From: Marinilabiliales bacterium
GTDB taxonomy: Bacteria; Bacteroidota; Bacteroidia; Bacteroidales; F082
DNA length: 63,044 nucleotides
Assembly (NCBI GenBank): GCA_002869365.1
Contig: PKTA01000036.1
Coordinates: forward strand, 1 to 63,044
Direction: 5' to 3'
Both the position numbers and the translations under genes were made by a program. Below, piece after piece: positions 46,575 to 55,556 of this stretch. The first letter of the stretch is position 1; every line of letters begins with the position of its first letter. The notes beneath the pieces were generated by a model. That model was given only the letters and a program-made list of their open reading frames with translations. It searched no databases and was not told the origin of the DNA.

Positions 46575-46838
46575 ATGAAGACTTCAGTAGAGATTAGTTA
46601 TTACCCATTAAATGTTGAATTCATTCCTCATATAAAAGATTTTATCAGCCGTTTGAATAATTATGACGAAATTTATGTAAAAACAAATGGTATGAGTACT
46701 CAGGTGTTTGGTGAATATAAAGATGTGATGAATATCCTAACTACCGAAATAGAAAAGTCATTCCAATTGCCACATTCAGTATTCGCACTAAAAATTATTA
46801 ATGCTGATTTAAATATTTATCTTGATGGAGATAAGTAG
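46575..46838 (+). CDS. YkoF/MTH1187-like thiamine-binding family protein
   Basis: The 87-residue protein fits the MTH1187/YkoF fold: a beta strand VEISYYPL, a long helix, a central KTNGMSTQVFGEY segment, a second helix and a final VFALKIINA strand. Members bind thiamine or hydroxymethylpyrimidine. It overlaps the start of the PnuC-like gene by 14 nt, and the following kinase also overlaps PnuC, so the three form one operon. A role in thiamine or vitamin uptake is inferred. Confidence 0.65.
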   Translation: MKTSVEISYYPLNVEFIPHIKDFISRLNNYDEIYVKTNGMSTQVFGEYKDVMNILTTEIEKSFQLPHSVFALKIINADLNIYLDGDK

Positions 46839-47463
46839 TTTTTTCGAAACATTTTATACAAATATACTTCATACATCAGTACTTGAGTTAATAGCTGTAT
46901 TTTTTGGCCTGCTGAGTGTTTGGTATGCCAAGAAAGCAAATATCTTAGTCTATCCAACAGGGATAATAAGTGTTCTTATTTATGTAAATATTTGTTTTGA
47001 AAGTCAGTTATATGCAGATATGGGAATAAATGCATTTTATTTCATTATGAGTGTTTATGGCTGGTTAATGTGGTCGAAGAAAATTGATAAATCTAAAGAA
47101 AGAAAGATAAGCTGGAGTTCCAAAAAATTTAATTTAGGTAGTCTTGGCTTTTTTGTCTTCTCATTATTCGTAACATTGGGACTGCTAAAAATATTTAAAG
47201 GAGATGACGCTTTATACTGGAATTCATATATACCTTATATCGATACATTAACAACTGCTCTTTCAATTGTAGCCATGTTGCAAATGGCGCTTAAAAAAAT
47301 AGAAAATTGGTTGCTATGGATACTTATTGATTTAATTTCTGTACCACTATACTTTTATAAAGGATTGATATTCACAAGTTTTCAGTTTGCAGCCTTTCTG
47401 GTATTGGCAATTATGGGCTATTTTGAGTGGAAACGTATTATAGAAAAAGAAAATGCTGTATAA
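46825..47463 (+). CDS. pnuC: PnuC-family vitamin transporter
   Basis: ATG 46825 is chosen over an in-frame TTG 3 nt upstream. The 212-residue membrane protein has about seven segments and the PnuC marks: YPTGIISVLIYV, NAFYFIMSVYGWLMW and an IENWLLWILIDLISVPLY segment. PnuC proteins import nicotinamide riboside, and PnuT members import thiamine. The adjacent YkoF-like gene makes thiamine plausible, while the NadR-like kinase would fit nicotinamide riboside; the substrate cannot be fixed from sequence. It overlaps both neighbours. Confidence 0.9.
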   Translation: MEISSFFETFYTNILHTSVLELIAVFFGLLSVWYAKKANILVYPTGIISVLIYVNICFESQLYADMGINAFYFIMSVYGWLMWSKKIDKSKERKISWSSKKFNLGSLGFFVFSLFVTLGLLKIFKGDDALYWNSYIPYIDTLTTALSIVAMLQMALKKIENWLLWILIDLISVPLYFYKGLIFTSFQFAAFLVLAIMGYFEWKRIIEKENAV

Positions 47464-47980
47464 GAATAGAATTTCAATTACAGGTCCTGAATCTTGTGGT
47501 AAATCTGTTTTGTCGGTTGAATTGGCAAAACACTATGATACAAAGTTTGTAAAAGAAGTATCCCGTTCATATTTGGAAGGAAAAGCAAATTATTCCTACT
47601 CCGATATTATAAACATTGCCAAATTACAATTGAAAAGTGAGGAAGCAAATGCAAAAGAAAATAATGGACTTTTATTTTGTGATACCGATATTCTTGTAAA
47701 TAAAATATGGATAAATTACGTTTATAACAAAATTGATAAGTGGATTGAAGACAATTTTTTACAACATGAATATGGTTTATATTTGCTATGTTATCCTGAT
47801 TTGGAATGGCAGTATGATCCATTAAGAGAAAATCCCAATAATAGGGAAGAACTATTTGTATTGTACGAGTCGGAACTAAAGAGTGCAGGCTTTAATTACA
47901 AAATTGTAAAAGGTCAGGGTGAGAAGAGGTTGCAAAATGCCTTTAATATTATTGATGGCTATTTAAAAAAGCATGAGTAG
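47453..47980 (+). CDS. NadR-like P-loop kinase (AAA_28 type)
   Basis: The 175-residue protein has Walker A GPESCGKS (residues ~7-14), a VSRSYLE segment and a FCDTDILVNKIW motif like the ribosylnicotinamide kinase domain of NadR, but lacks the adenylyltransferase domain. It should phosphorylate a small vitamin substrate after entry by PnuC and so trap it. It overlaps pnuC by 11 nt and the glycosyltransferase gene by 8 nt. Nicotinamide riboside is the standard substrate; thiamine cannot be excluded given the YkoF-like gene upstream. Confidence 0.75.
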   Translation: MLYKNRISITGPESCGKSVLSVELAKHYDTKFVKEVSRSYLEGKANYSYSDIINIAKLQLKSEEANAKENNGLLFCDTDILVNKIWINYVYNKIDKWIEDNFLQHEYGLYLLCYPDLEWQYDPLRENPNNREELFVLYESELKSAGFNYKIVKGQGEKRLQNAFNIIDGYLKKHE

Positions 47981-49160
47981 AACAGTTAAACTAAATATTT
48001 TGTATTTAAGCAGATGGTATCCAAACAGATACGATCCCATGCCAGGTTTGTTTATTCAGCGTCATGCTGAAGCAGCAAAATTGTACAATAATATTGCAGT
48101 TGTATATGTTCATGCTGTGGATGTTAAACCTGCTAAAAAGTTTGAAATCATTAAAGAAACGATAAATGATGTTCTTACTATTAAAGTATATTATAGAAGT
48201 GTAAAAACCCATATACCTATTCTAAAGCAAATATGTAAAATATTCCGCTATTACAGGGCTAATTTCATTGGTATAAAATCTCTTAAACCCGAGTTCGAAA
48301 AAATTGATTTAGTTCATGTTCATATACTCACACGATTAGGCGTGATTGCACTTTTTTATAAATGGTTTAAGAAAACAAATTATATAATAAGTGAACATTG
48401 GTCAAGGTACTTGTCTGCTACCGCGGATTTTAATGGTATAATAAGAAAAATGCTCAGCCGGATAGTAACAAAAAATGCATCTGCAGTAACAACGGTTACC
48501 GAAAATCTGGCTAATGCTATGAAAAACCACAAACTTGATAATAAAAATTATATTGTTTTGGCAAATGTATTAAGCCCGACATTTTTAAATTACCATGCAG
48601 TAAGCCATGATAATAAGGAAATTAAGAACATCGTTCACGTAAGTTGTTTCGAAGATAAATCAAAAAATGTAAGTGGTATTTTAAGAGTTGTAAAAAGCAT
48701 TACAAAAGAAAGAAATGATGTTCATTTTACTCTTGTGGGTGATGGAATGGACTTTTTTAAAATGAAGGAGTATGCCAGTAAGCTGGAAATTTCTCCTGAT
48801 AAACTTAATTTTACGGGCTTATTGGAAGGGGAGGAGCTGGTTAAAGAAATGAGTACTTCTTCGGCTTTGCTGATTTTTAGCAATTATGAAAATTTTCCTG
48901 TGGTAATTAATGAATCCATGAGTTTAGGAGTGCCTATAATTTCAACAAATGTTGGAGGTATTTCTGAATATCTCAATGCCTCAAATGGTATATTAATTAA
49001 AGCTGGCGATGAGGATGAGTTAAAGAAGGAACTGAATTTATTTCTGGATGGAAAATATGTTTTTAATTCTGAAAAAATAAAACAAAAAGCAATTCATGAT
49101 TTTAGCATGAAAAATGTTGGCAACCAGTTAAATAAGATATATTTGGAAACCTTAGGATAA
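47973..49160 (+). CDS. Glycosyltransferase family 4 protein
   Basis: The 395-residue cytoplasmic enzyme has the GT-B layout of GT4 enzymes: an N-terminal domain with YLSRWYPNRYDPMPGLFIQRHA and HVHILTRLG, then the C-terminal donor domain with FTLVGDGMDFF, LNFTGLLEGEEL and ENFPVVINESMSLGVPIISTNVGG (E-x(7)-E pattern). It probably acts in the synthesis of a surface glycan, with unknown acceptor. Its start overlaps the kinase gene by 8 nt, which is likely fortuitous packing. Confidence 0.9.
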   Translation: MSRTVKLNILYLSRWYPNRYDPMPGLFIQRHAEAAKLYNNIAVVYVHAVDVKPAKKFEIIKETINDVLTIKVYYRSVKTHIPILKQICKIFRYYRANFIGIKSLKPEFEKIDLVHVHILTRLGVIALFYKWFKKTNYIISEHWSRYLSATADFNGIIRKMLSRIVTKNASAVTTVTENLANAMKNHKLDNKNYIVLANVLSPTFLNYHAVSHDNKEIKNIVHVSCFEDKSKNVSGILRVVKSITKERNDVHFTLVGDGMDFFKMKEYASKLEISPDKLNFTGLLEGEELVKEMSTSSALLIFSNYENFPVVINESMSLGVPIISTNVGGISEYLNASNGILIKAGDEDELKKELNLFLDGKYVFNSEKIKQKAIHDFSMKNVGNQLNKIYLETLG

Positions 49161-49161
49161 A

Positions 49162-50028
49162 CTATTCGTGCAAGGCAAGCATTGGCACATCCAACATAAA
49201 AAAATCTTTTTTGTGAATCTCATTATTGAATAAATAATGAAAAATATTCGACTTATAAGAAATAAAGGAGATAGTATCAATTTCATACTGATCGCAAAAA
49301 GTATTTAAACTAATACTTTTATTTTTACTGTCAATAATATTAAAGTGTATTTTTCCATCCGACCTTTTCTTCTTGAAAGCCTGCTTAAGACTTTCCATCT
49401 TTTTTTGTGCTGTGTTAAAGTCGCTTTCTATATTGAAATGTGTTACATAAATTGTAATATCCAAATTATGAAAAAGTTTGAAAATCAAAACTAATTTGGC
49501 ATAGTCAAGGTCGCTAAAGTTAGTGGCGTACAAAATGTTTTTAGGTATAGTAATTTTGCTATTTTCCGGAACGGCAATTACCGGAAATTTTACTTTTTTC
49601 ATGATTTTTTTAGCCATACTTCCCTGAAGGAAACTTTTGTTTCCATGTCCCTGAGTTCCCATCACTACGAAAGTTGGGTCAAAGGACTCGCAAATGTTCA
49701 TTATCTCCCATTCAGCATCGCCCGATAAAATACTACTGCTGATGTTAGCTTTTGGATAATTGCTGTTTTTTAATAGAAGTCTTACAAAGTCCAACAACAT
49801 ACTCAAGTTTTCGTTGGCAGTTTGTCGCATTATATCAAGATATTCACTATTTAAAAACGCGTCAGAATCGATGCCAGCAGGAAAACTACTGTCGGGAACC
49901 ATAACTCCATCGGGTAAAATATGAAAAATGTGTAATTCTGTGTCTTCTGTATTTATCAGATTTACAGCATATTTGCACACATTTTTAGTGTTTTCTGAGA
50001 AATCAACCGGGATTAATATCTTTAACAT
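49162..50028 (-). CDS. Tandem universal stress protein (UspA)
   Basis: The 288-residue protein has two Usp domains. The first (residues ~1-150) begins KILIPVDFSENTKN and has the nucleotide-binding pattern MGTQGHGNKSFLQGSMAKKIMKK near the end, with FPVIAVPE after it. The second (~155-288) is degenerate and lacks the glycine-rich loop. It converges on the glycosyltransferase gene. Such proteins bind ATP and are induced by stress, but the precise role here is unknown. Confidence 0.88.
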   Translation of the reverse strand: MLKILIPVDFSENTKNVCKYAVNLINTEDTELHIFHILPDGVMVPDSSFPAGIDSDAFLNSEYLDIMRQTANENLSMLLDFVRLLLKNSNYPKANISSSILSGDAEWEIMNICESFDPTFVVMGTQGHGNKSFLQGSMAKKIMKKVKFPVIAVPENSKITIPKNILYATNFSDLDYAKLVLIFKLFHNLDITIYVTHFNIESDFNTAQKKMESLKQAFKKKRSDGKIHFNIIDSKNKSISLNTFCDQYEIDTISFISYKSNIFHYLFNNEIHKKDFFMLDVPMLALHE

Positions 50029-50056
50029 TTCTAATGTTTTTTAATATTATTTATAT

Positions 50057-50064
50057 CGAAAATA
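50057..50064 (-). promoter_or_regulatory. -7 box (TATTTTCG) of the uspA-like gene
   Basis: On the minus strand the bases read TATTTTCG, one off TAnnTTTG, 28 nt upstream of the ATG. Confidence 0.35.
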
Positions 50065-50112
50065 AAAATAAACAATAAATCTGTTCTTTTTGAATTAATA
50101 CCTCATTTATTT

Positions 50113-50120
50113 TAAATTTG
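50113..50120 (+). promoter_or_regulatory. -7 box (TAAATTTG) of mpl
   Basis: TAAATTTG matches TAnnTTTG and lies 38 nt before ATG 50159. Confidence 0.5.
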
Positions 50121-50158
50121 CAGGGTATGTGGTATTGTTGTTTATATAAATCAACCCG

Positions 50159-51511
50159 ATGAATATTCATTTTATTTCAATAGGAGGTAGTGCTATGCAT
50201 AATCTTGCACTTGCTCTCAAAAATTCGGGACACAGGATTACAGGCTCTGATGATGAAATTTTTGAGCCTTCCCGTGGAAGATTAAAAAATGCAGACCTAT
50301 TACCTAATGAGTTCGGTTGGTTTCCTGAAAATATTAAGGACAATTTAGACATAGTAATTTTGGGAATGCATGCAAAGCCTGATAATCCGGAACTCCTCAA
50401 AGCTCAGGAACTAGGTTTAAACATTGTTTCTTATCCGGAATTCATTTTCCATCAGTCTCAAAACAAAAAGAGAATAGTTATTGGTGGTAGCCATGGTAAA
50501 ACCACCATTACTGCAATGGTAATGCATGTTCTTTCAGATATGAATGTGGATTTCGATTATATGGTTGGCTCAAAAATTAAGGGCTTTGATGTAATGGTTA
50601 GGTTAAGTGATGCACCGGTTATTGTTCTTGAAGGTGATGAATATTTGAGTTCCCCAATTGATAGAAGACCTAAATTTCATTGGTATAAACCTCATATTGC
50701 AGTGCTTACAGGAATTGCCTGGGATCATATTAATGTGTTCCCAACATTTGAAAATTATTTGGAACAGTTTTCAATATTTGTGAATCTGATAGAACCTAAA
50801 GGGAAACTGTTTTATTATGATGGCGATAAGAACTTGAAAAATATAGTTAATAGAAGTGAAAATAATATTCTTAAAGTTCCTTATAGCATGCTCCCCAATG
50901 AAACAGAAAATGGAATAACGTATGTGTTGCAAAATGAACGCAAATATCCATTGCAAGTTTTTGGAGACCATAATTTGACTAACCTAAATGCAGCCAGGTA
51001 CATTTGTAATGAAGTAGGTATTCCAGATGAAAAGTTTTTTAATTCTATACAAAACTTTGATGGCGCATCCAATCGTTTGGAATTAATAGCAAAGTCGAAT
51101 GGAAATTTTGCTTTTAAGGATTTTGCACATGCTCCTTCTAAAGTTTTAGCTACTGTTGAGGCCGTTAGAAAACAATTTGAAGAAAAGAAATTAATTGTAT
51201 GTTTCGAATTGCATACTTATAGTAGTTTGAATTCGAAATTTATTACGCAATACAACGGCTGTCTGGAAAAGGCTGATGAGGCTGCCGTTTATTTTAATTC
51301 TCATGCATTAAAAATGAAGAGACTGCCGCAACTTACAGAAAATGAAGTTTATAATGCGTTTGGTAGTGAAAATGTTGTGGTTTTTAGCAATTCATCAAAA
51401 TTGCAGGACTGGGTAATAAATAGAAATGCTGGTGAAACTGTTTTCCTATTTATGAGTTCAGGTAATTTTGATGGTATTAATATTGAAGAATTTTCTAAAA
51501 AGTTAATTTGA
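50159..51511 (+). CDS. mpl: UDP-N-acetylmuramate:L-alanyl-gamma-D-glutamyl-meso-diaminopimelate ligase
   Basis: The 450-residue protein is a Mur ligase: Rossmann-type N-terminal domain (HFISIGGSAMHNLALAL), ATP loop GGSHGKTTITAMV, the EGDEYLSSP segment that is typical of Mpl, GIAWDHINVFPTFE, and the DFAHAPSK motif in the C-terminal domain. It recycles murein tripeptide by joining it to UDP-MurNAc. The stop overlaps the start of the DUF1573 gene by 4 nt (TTGA), so the two are translationally linked. Confidence 0.94.
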   Translation: MNIHFISIGGSAMHNLALALKNSGHRITGSDDEIFEPSRGRLKNADLLPNEFGWFPENIKDNLDIVILGMHAKPDNPELLKAQELGLNIVSYPEFIFHQSQNKKRIVIGGSHGKTTITAMVMHVLSDMNVDFDYMVGSKIKGFDVMVRLSDAPVIVLEGDEYLSSPIDRRPKFHWYKPHIAVLTGIAWDHINVFPTFENYLEQFSIFVNLIEPKGKLFYYDGDKNLKNIVNRSENNILKVPYSMLPNETENGITYVLQNERKYPLQVFGDHNLTNLNAARYICNEVGIPDEKFFNSIQNFDGASNRLELIAKSNGNFAFKDFAHAPSKVLATVEAVRKQFEEKKLIVCFELHTYSSLNSKFITQYNGCLEKADEAAVYFNSHALKMKRLPQLTENEVYNAFGSENVVVFSNSSKLQDWVINRNAGETVFLFMSSGNFDGINIEEFSKKLI

Positions 51512-52329
51512 AAAAAAATGTTTACATATTATTAATTTTGATTTTCAGCACTTGTAAGTTGGCTGTTAGTCAGAATGATACAGTAGTAGGTGATGCTGAC
51601 CATCCCTTTATTATCGGGAATGTTGGTTTTGCAGTTGACAGTATTGAGACGATAGTAGGAGACTTACCGAAAGGGGAGGTTTTCGACTTTAATATTGATA
51701 TAAAAAATTTTGGTGAACGAACTATTAGTTTCAGAAGTGGTAAGTCGAGCAATTTTGTTGATTTGGCATACACTCCTGAGAAATTACAACCGGGGCAAAG
51801 TGGAGTTATGAATGTAAAGTTTAATGTTTTACGTGAATTGCCTCCCGGCGAAATGAGTGTAGAACTGGTTGTTGAATCTGATGATAAAAAAAGCCCTTTT
51901 AAATTCCTTTATCTTAAAGCAAATATTTCGGAGGATCCCGACCTTTATGAAAAGAAAACTGTAATCGATACTGTCCCTAGATTAATATTCGATCACTACA
52001 ATTATGATTTTGGACATTTAAAGAAAGGAAAAACAGTATATCATGCCTTTATGTTTTCCAATATGGGGAGTAAAGATCTGGTAATTAAATCCATAGAAAC
52101 GTCACCTGGCTGCAAGGTTGTAGGGGTTCCCAATGAATATATAGCCTCCGAAGAGAACGGTAGTATAGTTGTGCGATTAACCTTTTTTGCCAATTATGGT
52201 GTTCAGCATCATTCAATAACTGTGAAAACCAACGATCCTGTTCATCCTGAGATTATTTTGGGTATTCATGGCTCTGTGTATCAGAAATCTCCAACAAAAA
52301 GAGACCCCGGTTTCTGCATTGAAGAGTAA
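51508..52329 (+). CDS. Secreted DUF1573 domain protein
   Basis: The start is TTG 51508, overlapping the mpl stop (TTGA); no ATG lies close behind. The 273-residue product has a signal peptide (ILLILIFSTCKLAVS) and two beta-rich DUF1573-type units (KNFGERTISFRSGKSSN, and the later FDHYNYDFGHLKKGKTVYHAFMFSN... VRLTFFANYGVQHHSITVKTND). DUF1573 domains are of unknown function and common in Bacteroidota. The last codons form the left arm of a hairpin that probably ends transcription. Confidence 0.85.
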   Translation: MKKNVYILLILIFSTCKLAVSQNDTVVGDADHPFIIGNVGFAVDSIETIVGDLPKGEVFDFNIDIKNFGERTISFRSGKSSNFVDLAYTPEKLQPGQSGVMNVKFNVLRELPPGEMSVELVVESDDKKSPFKFLYLKANISEDPDLYEKKTVIDTVPRLIFDHYNYDFGHLKKGKTVYHAFMFSNMGSKDLVIKSIETSPGCKVVGVPNEYIASEENGSIVVRLTFFANYGVQHHSITVKTNDPVHPEIILGIHGSVYQKSPTKRDPGFCIEE

Positions 52330-52336
52330 CCGGGGT
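52304..52336. terminator. Probable terminator hairpin at the end of the mpl-DUF1573 transcript
   Basis: ACCCCGGTT (52304-52312) pairs perfectly with AACCGGGGT (52328-52336) across a 15-nt loop. The stem spans the stop codon of the DUF1573 gene. An AT-rich tract follows but no strong T run, so it may serve the convergent rho gene as well or be a weak terminator. Confidence 0.5.
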
Positions 52337-52362
52337 TAGAAATATATTTTAATTGAATATGA

Positions 52363-54192
52363 TTATCCGTTCATGGAAATCAGGAATTCCTCATTAGTAT
52401 CAGTAAATCTCATTTTATCTTTCAGGAAGTTCATCGCTTCAAGTGGATTCATATCAGCCAGGTGGTTTCTAAGTACCCATATACGCTGTAGTAAATCTTT
52501 GTCTACAAGTAAATCTTCACGGCGTGTACTTGACCCAACAATATCGATGGCAGGATAAATTCTTTTGTTTGAAAGTTTACGATCCAGTTGTAATTCCATA
52601 TTACCTGTTCCTTTAAACTCTTCAAAAATAACTTCATCCATCTTCGAGCCTGTATCAACAAGTGCGGTTGCTAAAATTGTTAATGAACCACCATTTTCAA
52701 TTTGGCGTGCAGCACCGAAGAAACGTTTTGGCTTTTGTAAAGCATTAGCTTCAACACCACCTGAAAGTACTTTTCCGGAGGCAGGTGACATAGTGTTATA
52801 TGCCCTTGCCAGCCTTGTAATTGAATCCAGAAGAATTACTACATCGTGACCTGATTCAGTAAGTCTTTTTGCTTTCTCTAAAATTAGGTTAGCAATTTTA
52901 ACATGCTTTTCTGCCGGCTCATCAAAAGTAGAAGCAATTACTTCTGCATTTACACTTCTTCTCATATCAGTAACCTCCTCAGGGCGCTCATCAATAAGTA
53001 AAACTATCAAATAAGCTTCAGGATGATTAGCCGCTATTGCATTTGCTACTTCTTTTAGAAGAACAGTTTTACCTGTTTTTGGCTGAGAAACTATCAAACC
53101 TCTTTGACCTTTTCCAATTGGAGCAAACATGTCCATAATTCTTGTGGAAATAGTCTCTTGTTTGTGGCCTGTTAATTTAAATTTTTCCTCTGGAAATAAA
53201 GGTGTCAAAAAATCGAATGGAATACGGTCACGAATTTCATCCGGAGACTTTCCATTTATCTTCTCAATTTTTATAAGCGGGAAATATTTTTCACCTTCTT
53301 TTGGTGGTCTTATACCTCCAAATACGGTATCTCCGGTTTTTAAACCAAATAGTTTTATTTGTGATTGTGATACATATATATCATCAGGTGAATTGAGATA
53401 ATTATAATCGCTCGATCTTAAAAAACCATAGCCATCAGGCATCATCTCTAATACTCCCTCTGCAAAAACAGTCCTGTCCCATACAAATTTTGGTACAGGA
53501 GTAGAAACTTCTTTATTTTCCCTTTGAGGTGGACGTGGCTGGTTTTTATCATTATTAGAATGCTGCTCAGGTCTTGTGGGAGGTTTATGTTGCTTATCAG
53601 CAGAAGGAGGTGTAGGAGTTACTTTTTCAACCTTTTGTGGCTCAGATGCAATTCTTCTTCTTCTTTGTTTGTCTTTATTGCTCTGTTCTTCTCTTTGTTT
53701 TTCAACTTTACGAGCATTGTCGTTCGAAACATCCTTGGTTTCTTCCTTTTTAACTTCCGGAGTATTTTTCTTTTCTTCCTTCTTCTCAACTACAGGCTGG
53801 TTCTTTTCAGAAACTTTAACCTCTGCTTGCTTTTGATCAGCAACCTTATCTTCAGTTTTCTTTGGAGTTGATTTTTTTGGTCTTCCTCTTCGCTTTGTGG
53901 CAGATTCTTTTTTGTCAGCATCAGGCTTAACATCTTCAGTTTTTTCTATTGATGATGGTTTTTCTGATGGTTTAGGTTTCTTGGATGCCAAGTTTCTGCT
54001 TTTGCTCTTTTCTAATAGGCGTTTTTTTTCCTCATCTAAGATTTCTTTCGATGGGTTTAATGCTTGATAATCAAGGATTTTGTATATTAAATCCTGCTTT
54101 ACAAGTTTTTCTGTCTTCGGAATATTTAATTCCTTTGCTATCTGTCTTAAATCAGCAACGAGTTTGCCGTTAAGCTCAATTATGTCGTACAT
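52363..54192 (-). CDS. rho: Transcription termination factor Rho
   Basis: The 609-residue protein is Rho with a large insertion. The N-terminal domain starts [25 protein letters not shown]; residues ~60-235 are a Lys/Glu/Pro-rich low-complexity stretch absent from E. coli Rho and typical of Bacteroidota. RNA-binding ([20 protein letters not shown]) and ATPase domains follow, with Walker [19 protein letters not shown] and [13 protein letters not shown]. It terminates transcription genome-wide. A long leader with its own -7 box lies upstream. Confidence 0.97.
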   Translation of the reverse strand: MYDIIELNGKLVADLRQIAKELNIPKTEKLVKQDLIYKILDYQALNPSKEILDEEKKRLLEKSKSRNLASKKPKPSEKPSSIEKTEDVKPDADKKESATKRRGRPKKSTPKKTEDKVADQKQAEVKVSEKNQPVVEKKEEKKNTPEVKKEETKDVSNDNARKVEKQREEQSNKDKQRRRRIASEPQKVEKVTPTPPSADKQHKPPTRPEQHSNNDKNQPRPPQRENKEVSTPVPKFVWDRTVFAEGVLEMMPDGYGFLRSSDYNYLNSPDDIYVSQSQIKLFGLKTGDTVFGGIRPPKEGEKYFPLIKIEKINGKSPDEIRDRIPFDFLTPLFPEEKFKLTGHKQETISTRIMDMFAPIGKGQRGLIVSQPKTGKTVLLKEVANAIAANHPEAYLIVLLIDERPEEVTDMRRSVNAEVIASTFDEPAEKHVKIANLILEKAKRLTESGHDVVILLDSITRLARAYNTMSPASGKVLSGGVEANALQKPKRFFGAARQIENGGSLTILATALVDTGSKMDEVIFEEFKGTGNMELQLDRKLSNKRIYPAIDIVGSSTRREDLLVDKDLLQRIWVLRNHLADMNPLEAMNFLKDKMRFTDTNEEFLISMNG

Positions 54193-54309
54193 AAAAAATG
54201 GTTTTGTGAAATATCCGGATTCTATAATCCTGATTTATAAAAAATTTGTTATGAGTAAATTTCTTCTATTTTATGGAATATTAAGGTAATATGTCCTTAT
54301 TTTGAGTTG

Positions 54310-54317
54310 CAAATATA
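54310..54317 (-). promoter_or_regulatory. -7 box (TATATTTG) of rho
   Basis: On the minus strand this is TATATTTG, a perfect TAnnTTTG match 118 nt upstream of the rho ATG. The resulting AT-rich leader is long, and Rho genes are often autoregulated through their leader in other bacteria; here that is inference. Confidence 0.5.
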
Positions 54318-54539
54318 CAAATAATTCAACTATTATTTACATTTTAAGTTTTTTTTGTTTTTATTATTTATTTTTTTTCAAAAAGAATCCTATTTGTAAT
54401 AATACGAGGACTAAGTACTTATCAATGAAATAATATTTTCTATGTCTGTAAGGTGCTAATAATTGTATGCGTGTAAATATAGAAATTAATTAAAATCAAA
54501 TAATATAATAATATTTTTAGTCTCATGATTGGGATTTAT

Positions 54540-54547
54540 TATTTTTG
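54540..54547 (+). promoter_or_regulatory. -7 box (TATTTTTG) that sets the start of the DUF4293 gene
   Basis: TATTTTTG matches TAnnTTTG. It is downstream of the in-frame ATG at 54525, so transcription would start after that codon, which supports ATG 54576 as the true start. Confidence 0.5.
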
Positions 54548-54575
54548 CAGCCTGATAAATGAAAATAATATAAAG

Positions 54576-55049
54576 ATGATACAACGAATTCAAACTGTAT
54601 TTTTATTGCTGGCTTCAATAAGTCTAGCATTAACTTTTTTCTTTCCTATGGCTGAGTTTATTGGAATGAAAGACTCCCTTGTTTTATATATTTATAAAGT
54701 ACAGAGTTTAGTCCCCAGTTCAACAAATGTATATGATATATGGTTTATTATGCCTTTGTTGGCAATAGTTTCACTGGTAATAGTGTTCTCGTTGATAACC
54801 ATATTTATGTATAAAAACAGAATTGGTCAATTGAAAGTAATTCGTTTTATGATGTTCTTAATAGCCGCTATGATTGGTGTTGTTTTTTTATATTATTACG
54901 ACATACTCGCTGCCACGAGTGGTGCTGAACCAAATTTTGTCCAGGTTGGAGCATTTGCACCACTTCTTAGTTTGGTATTTCTATATTTGGCCTATAGAGG
55001 AGTTATGAAGGATGAGAAACTTGTACGTTCAGCCGATAGATTGAGATAG
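54576..55049 (+). CDS. DUF4293 family membrane protein
   Basis: I start at ATG 54576 (MIQRIQTVFLLLASISLA), the usual start of this family; the in-frame ATG 54525 would lie before the promoter's -7 box. The 157-residue product has four membrane segments (~6-26, 50-75, 86-105, 125-143) and a short charged C-terminus. DUF4293 is a Bacteroidota membrane family of unknown role, often next to rho, as here. Confidence 0.88.
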   Translation: MIQRIQTVFLLLASISLALTFFFPMAEFIGMKDSLVLYIYKVQSLVPSSTNVYDIWFIMPLLAIVSLVIVFSLITIFMYKNRIGQLKVIRFMMFLIAAMIGVVFLYYYDILAATSGAEPNFVQVGAFAPLLSLVFLYLAYRGVMKDEKLVRSADRLR

Positions 55050-55053
55050 TAAA

Positions 55054-55554
55054 CTATTTGCTTATTTTTCTGTCGGTTTCAAAAATACTCAAATCACTAA
55101 TCATTTCTTTATTCACGATGAATTTTACAAGGGTAATTTTGTTGTGAAACCCTGATATACCTGCCGCTCCTGGATTTATATGCAGCAAATTATTTCTTTG
55201 GTCATTTATTACCTTTAATATATGGGAATGTCCGCTGATAAATAATTTAGGCCTTACCTCTTTTATTCTCTGACTAATCCCTTTGGCATATCTACCCGGA
55301 TAACCACCAATGTGAATCATCATAACCTTTACGTTTTCGCACATAAAAACTTGAGATTCAGGTAATAGTCTGAGGTGACCACCGTCAATATTACCAAATA
55401 CTGCTTTTACCGGTTTAAAGGCTTTTAACTTATCATAAGTTTCAATATTACCTATGTCTCCGGCATGCCAAATTTCATCACAATCCTTAAAAAAGGAGAA
55501 TATTTTAGGATGTAAATACCCGTGAGTGTCGCTTAATAAGCCAACTTTGGTCAT
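55054..55554 (-). CDS. YfcE-like metallophosphoesterase
   Basis: The 166-residue protein has the calcineurin-like phosphoesterase motifs: LLSDTHG (DxH, near residue 7), WHAGDIG (GD), VFGNIDGG (GNxD) and SGHSH (GHxH, ~110). It is the YfcE type by size. It converges with the DUF4293 gene. YfcE enzymes hydrolyse phosphodiesters in vitro, but the physiological substrate is uncertain. It is 2 nt after the DUF3078 gene. Confidence 0.92.
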   Translation of the reverse strand: MTKVGLLSDTHGYLHPKIFSFFKDCDEIWHAGDIGNIETYDKLKAFKPVKAVFGNIDGGHLRLLPESQVFMCENVKVMMIHIGGYPGRYAKGISQRIKEVRPKLFISGHSHILKVINDQRNNLLHINPGAAGISGFHNKITLVKFIVNKEMISDLSIFETDRKISK

Positions 55555-55556
55555 TA

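Larger units (their letters stand above)
54193..54575. other. 383-bp AT-rich gap with divergent promoters of rho and the DUF4293 gene
   Basis: The gap has a minus-strand -7 box TATATTTG (54310-54317) for rho, giving a leader of about 110 nt, and a plus-strand -7 box TATTTTTG (54540-54547) for the DUF4293 gene. Between them are poly-T/poly-A stretches and no ORF of convincing length. I found no riboswitch or hairpin I would trust. Confidence 0.55.

Noticed and set aside
53524-53871. Plus-strand open frames across the rho insertion
   Set aside because: They are opposite-strand shadows of the Lys/Glu-rich rho insertion and have implausible Phe/Leu/Ser-rich content.
54525-54575. Upstream ATG 54525 as start of the DUF4293 gene
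   Set aside because: It precedes the -7 box TATTTTTG, so it would not be transcribed from that promoter, and the family begins with MIQRIQ at 54576.
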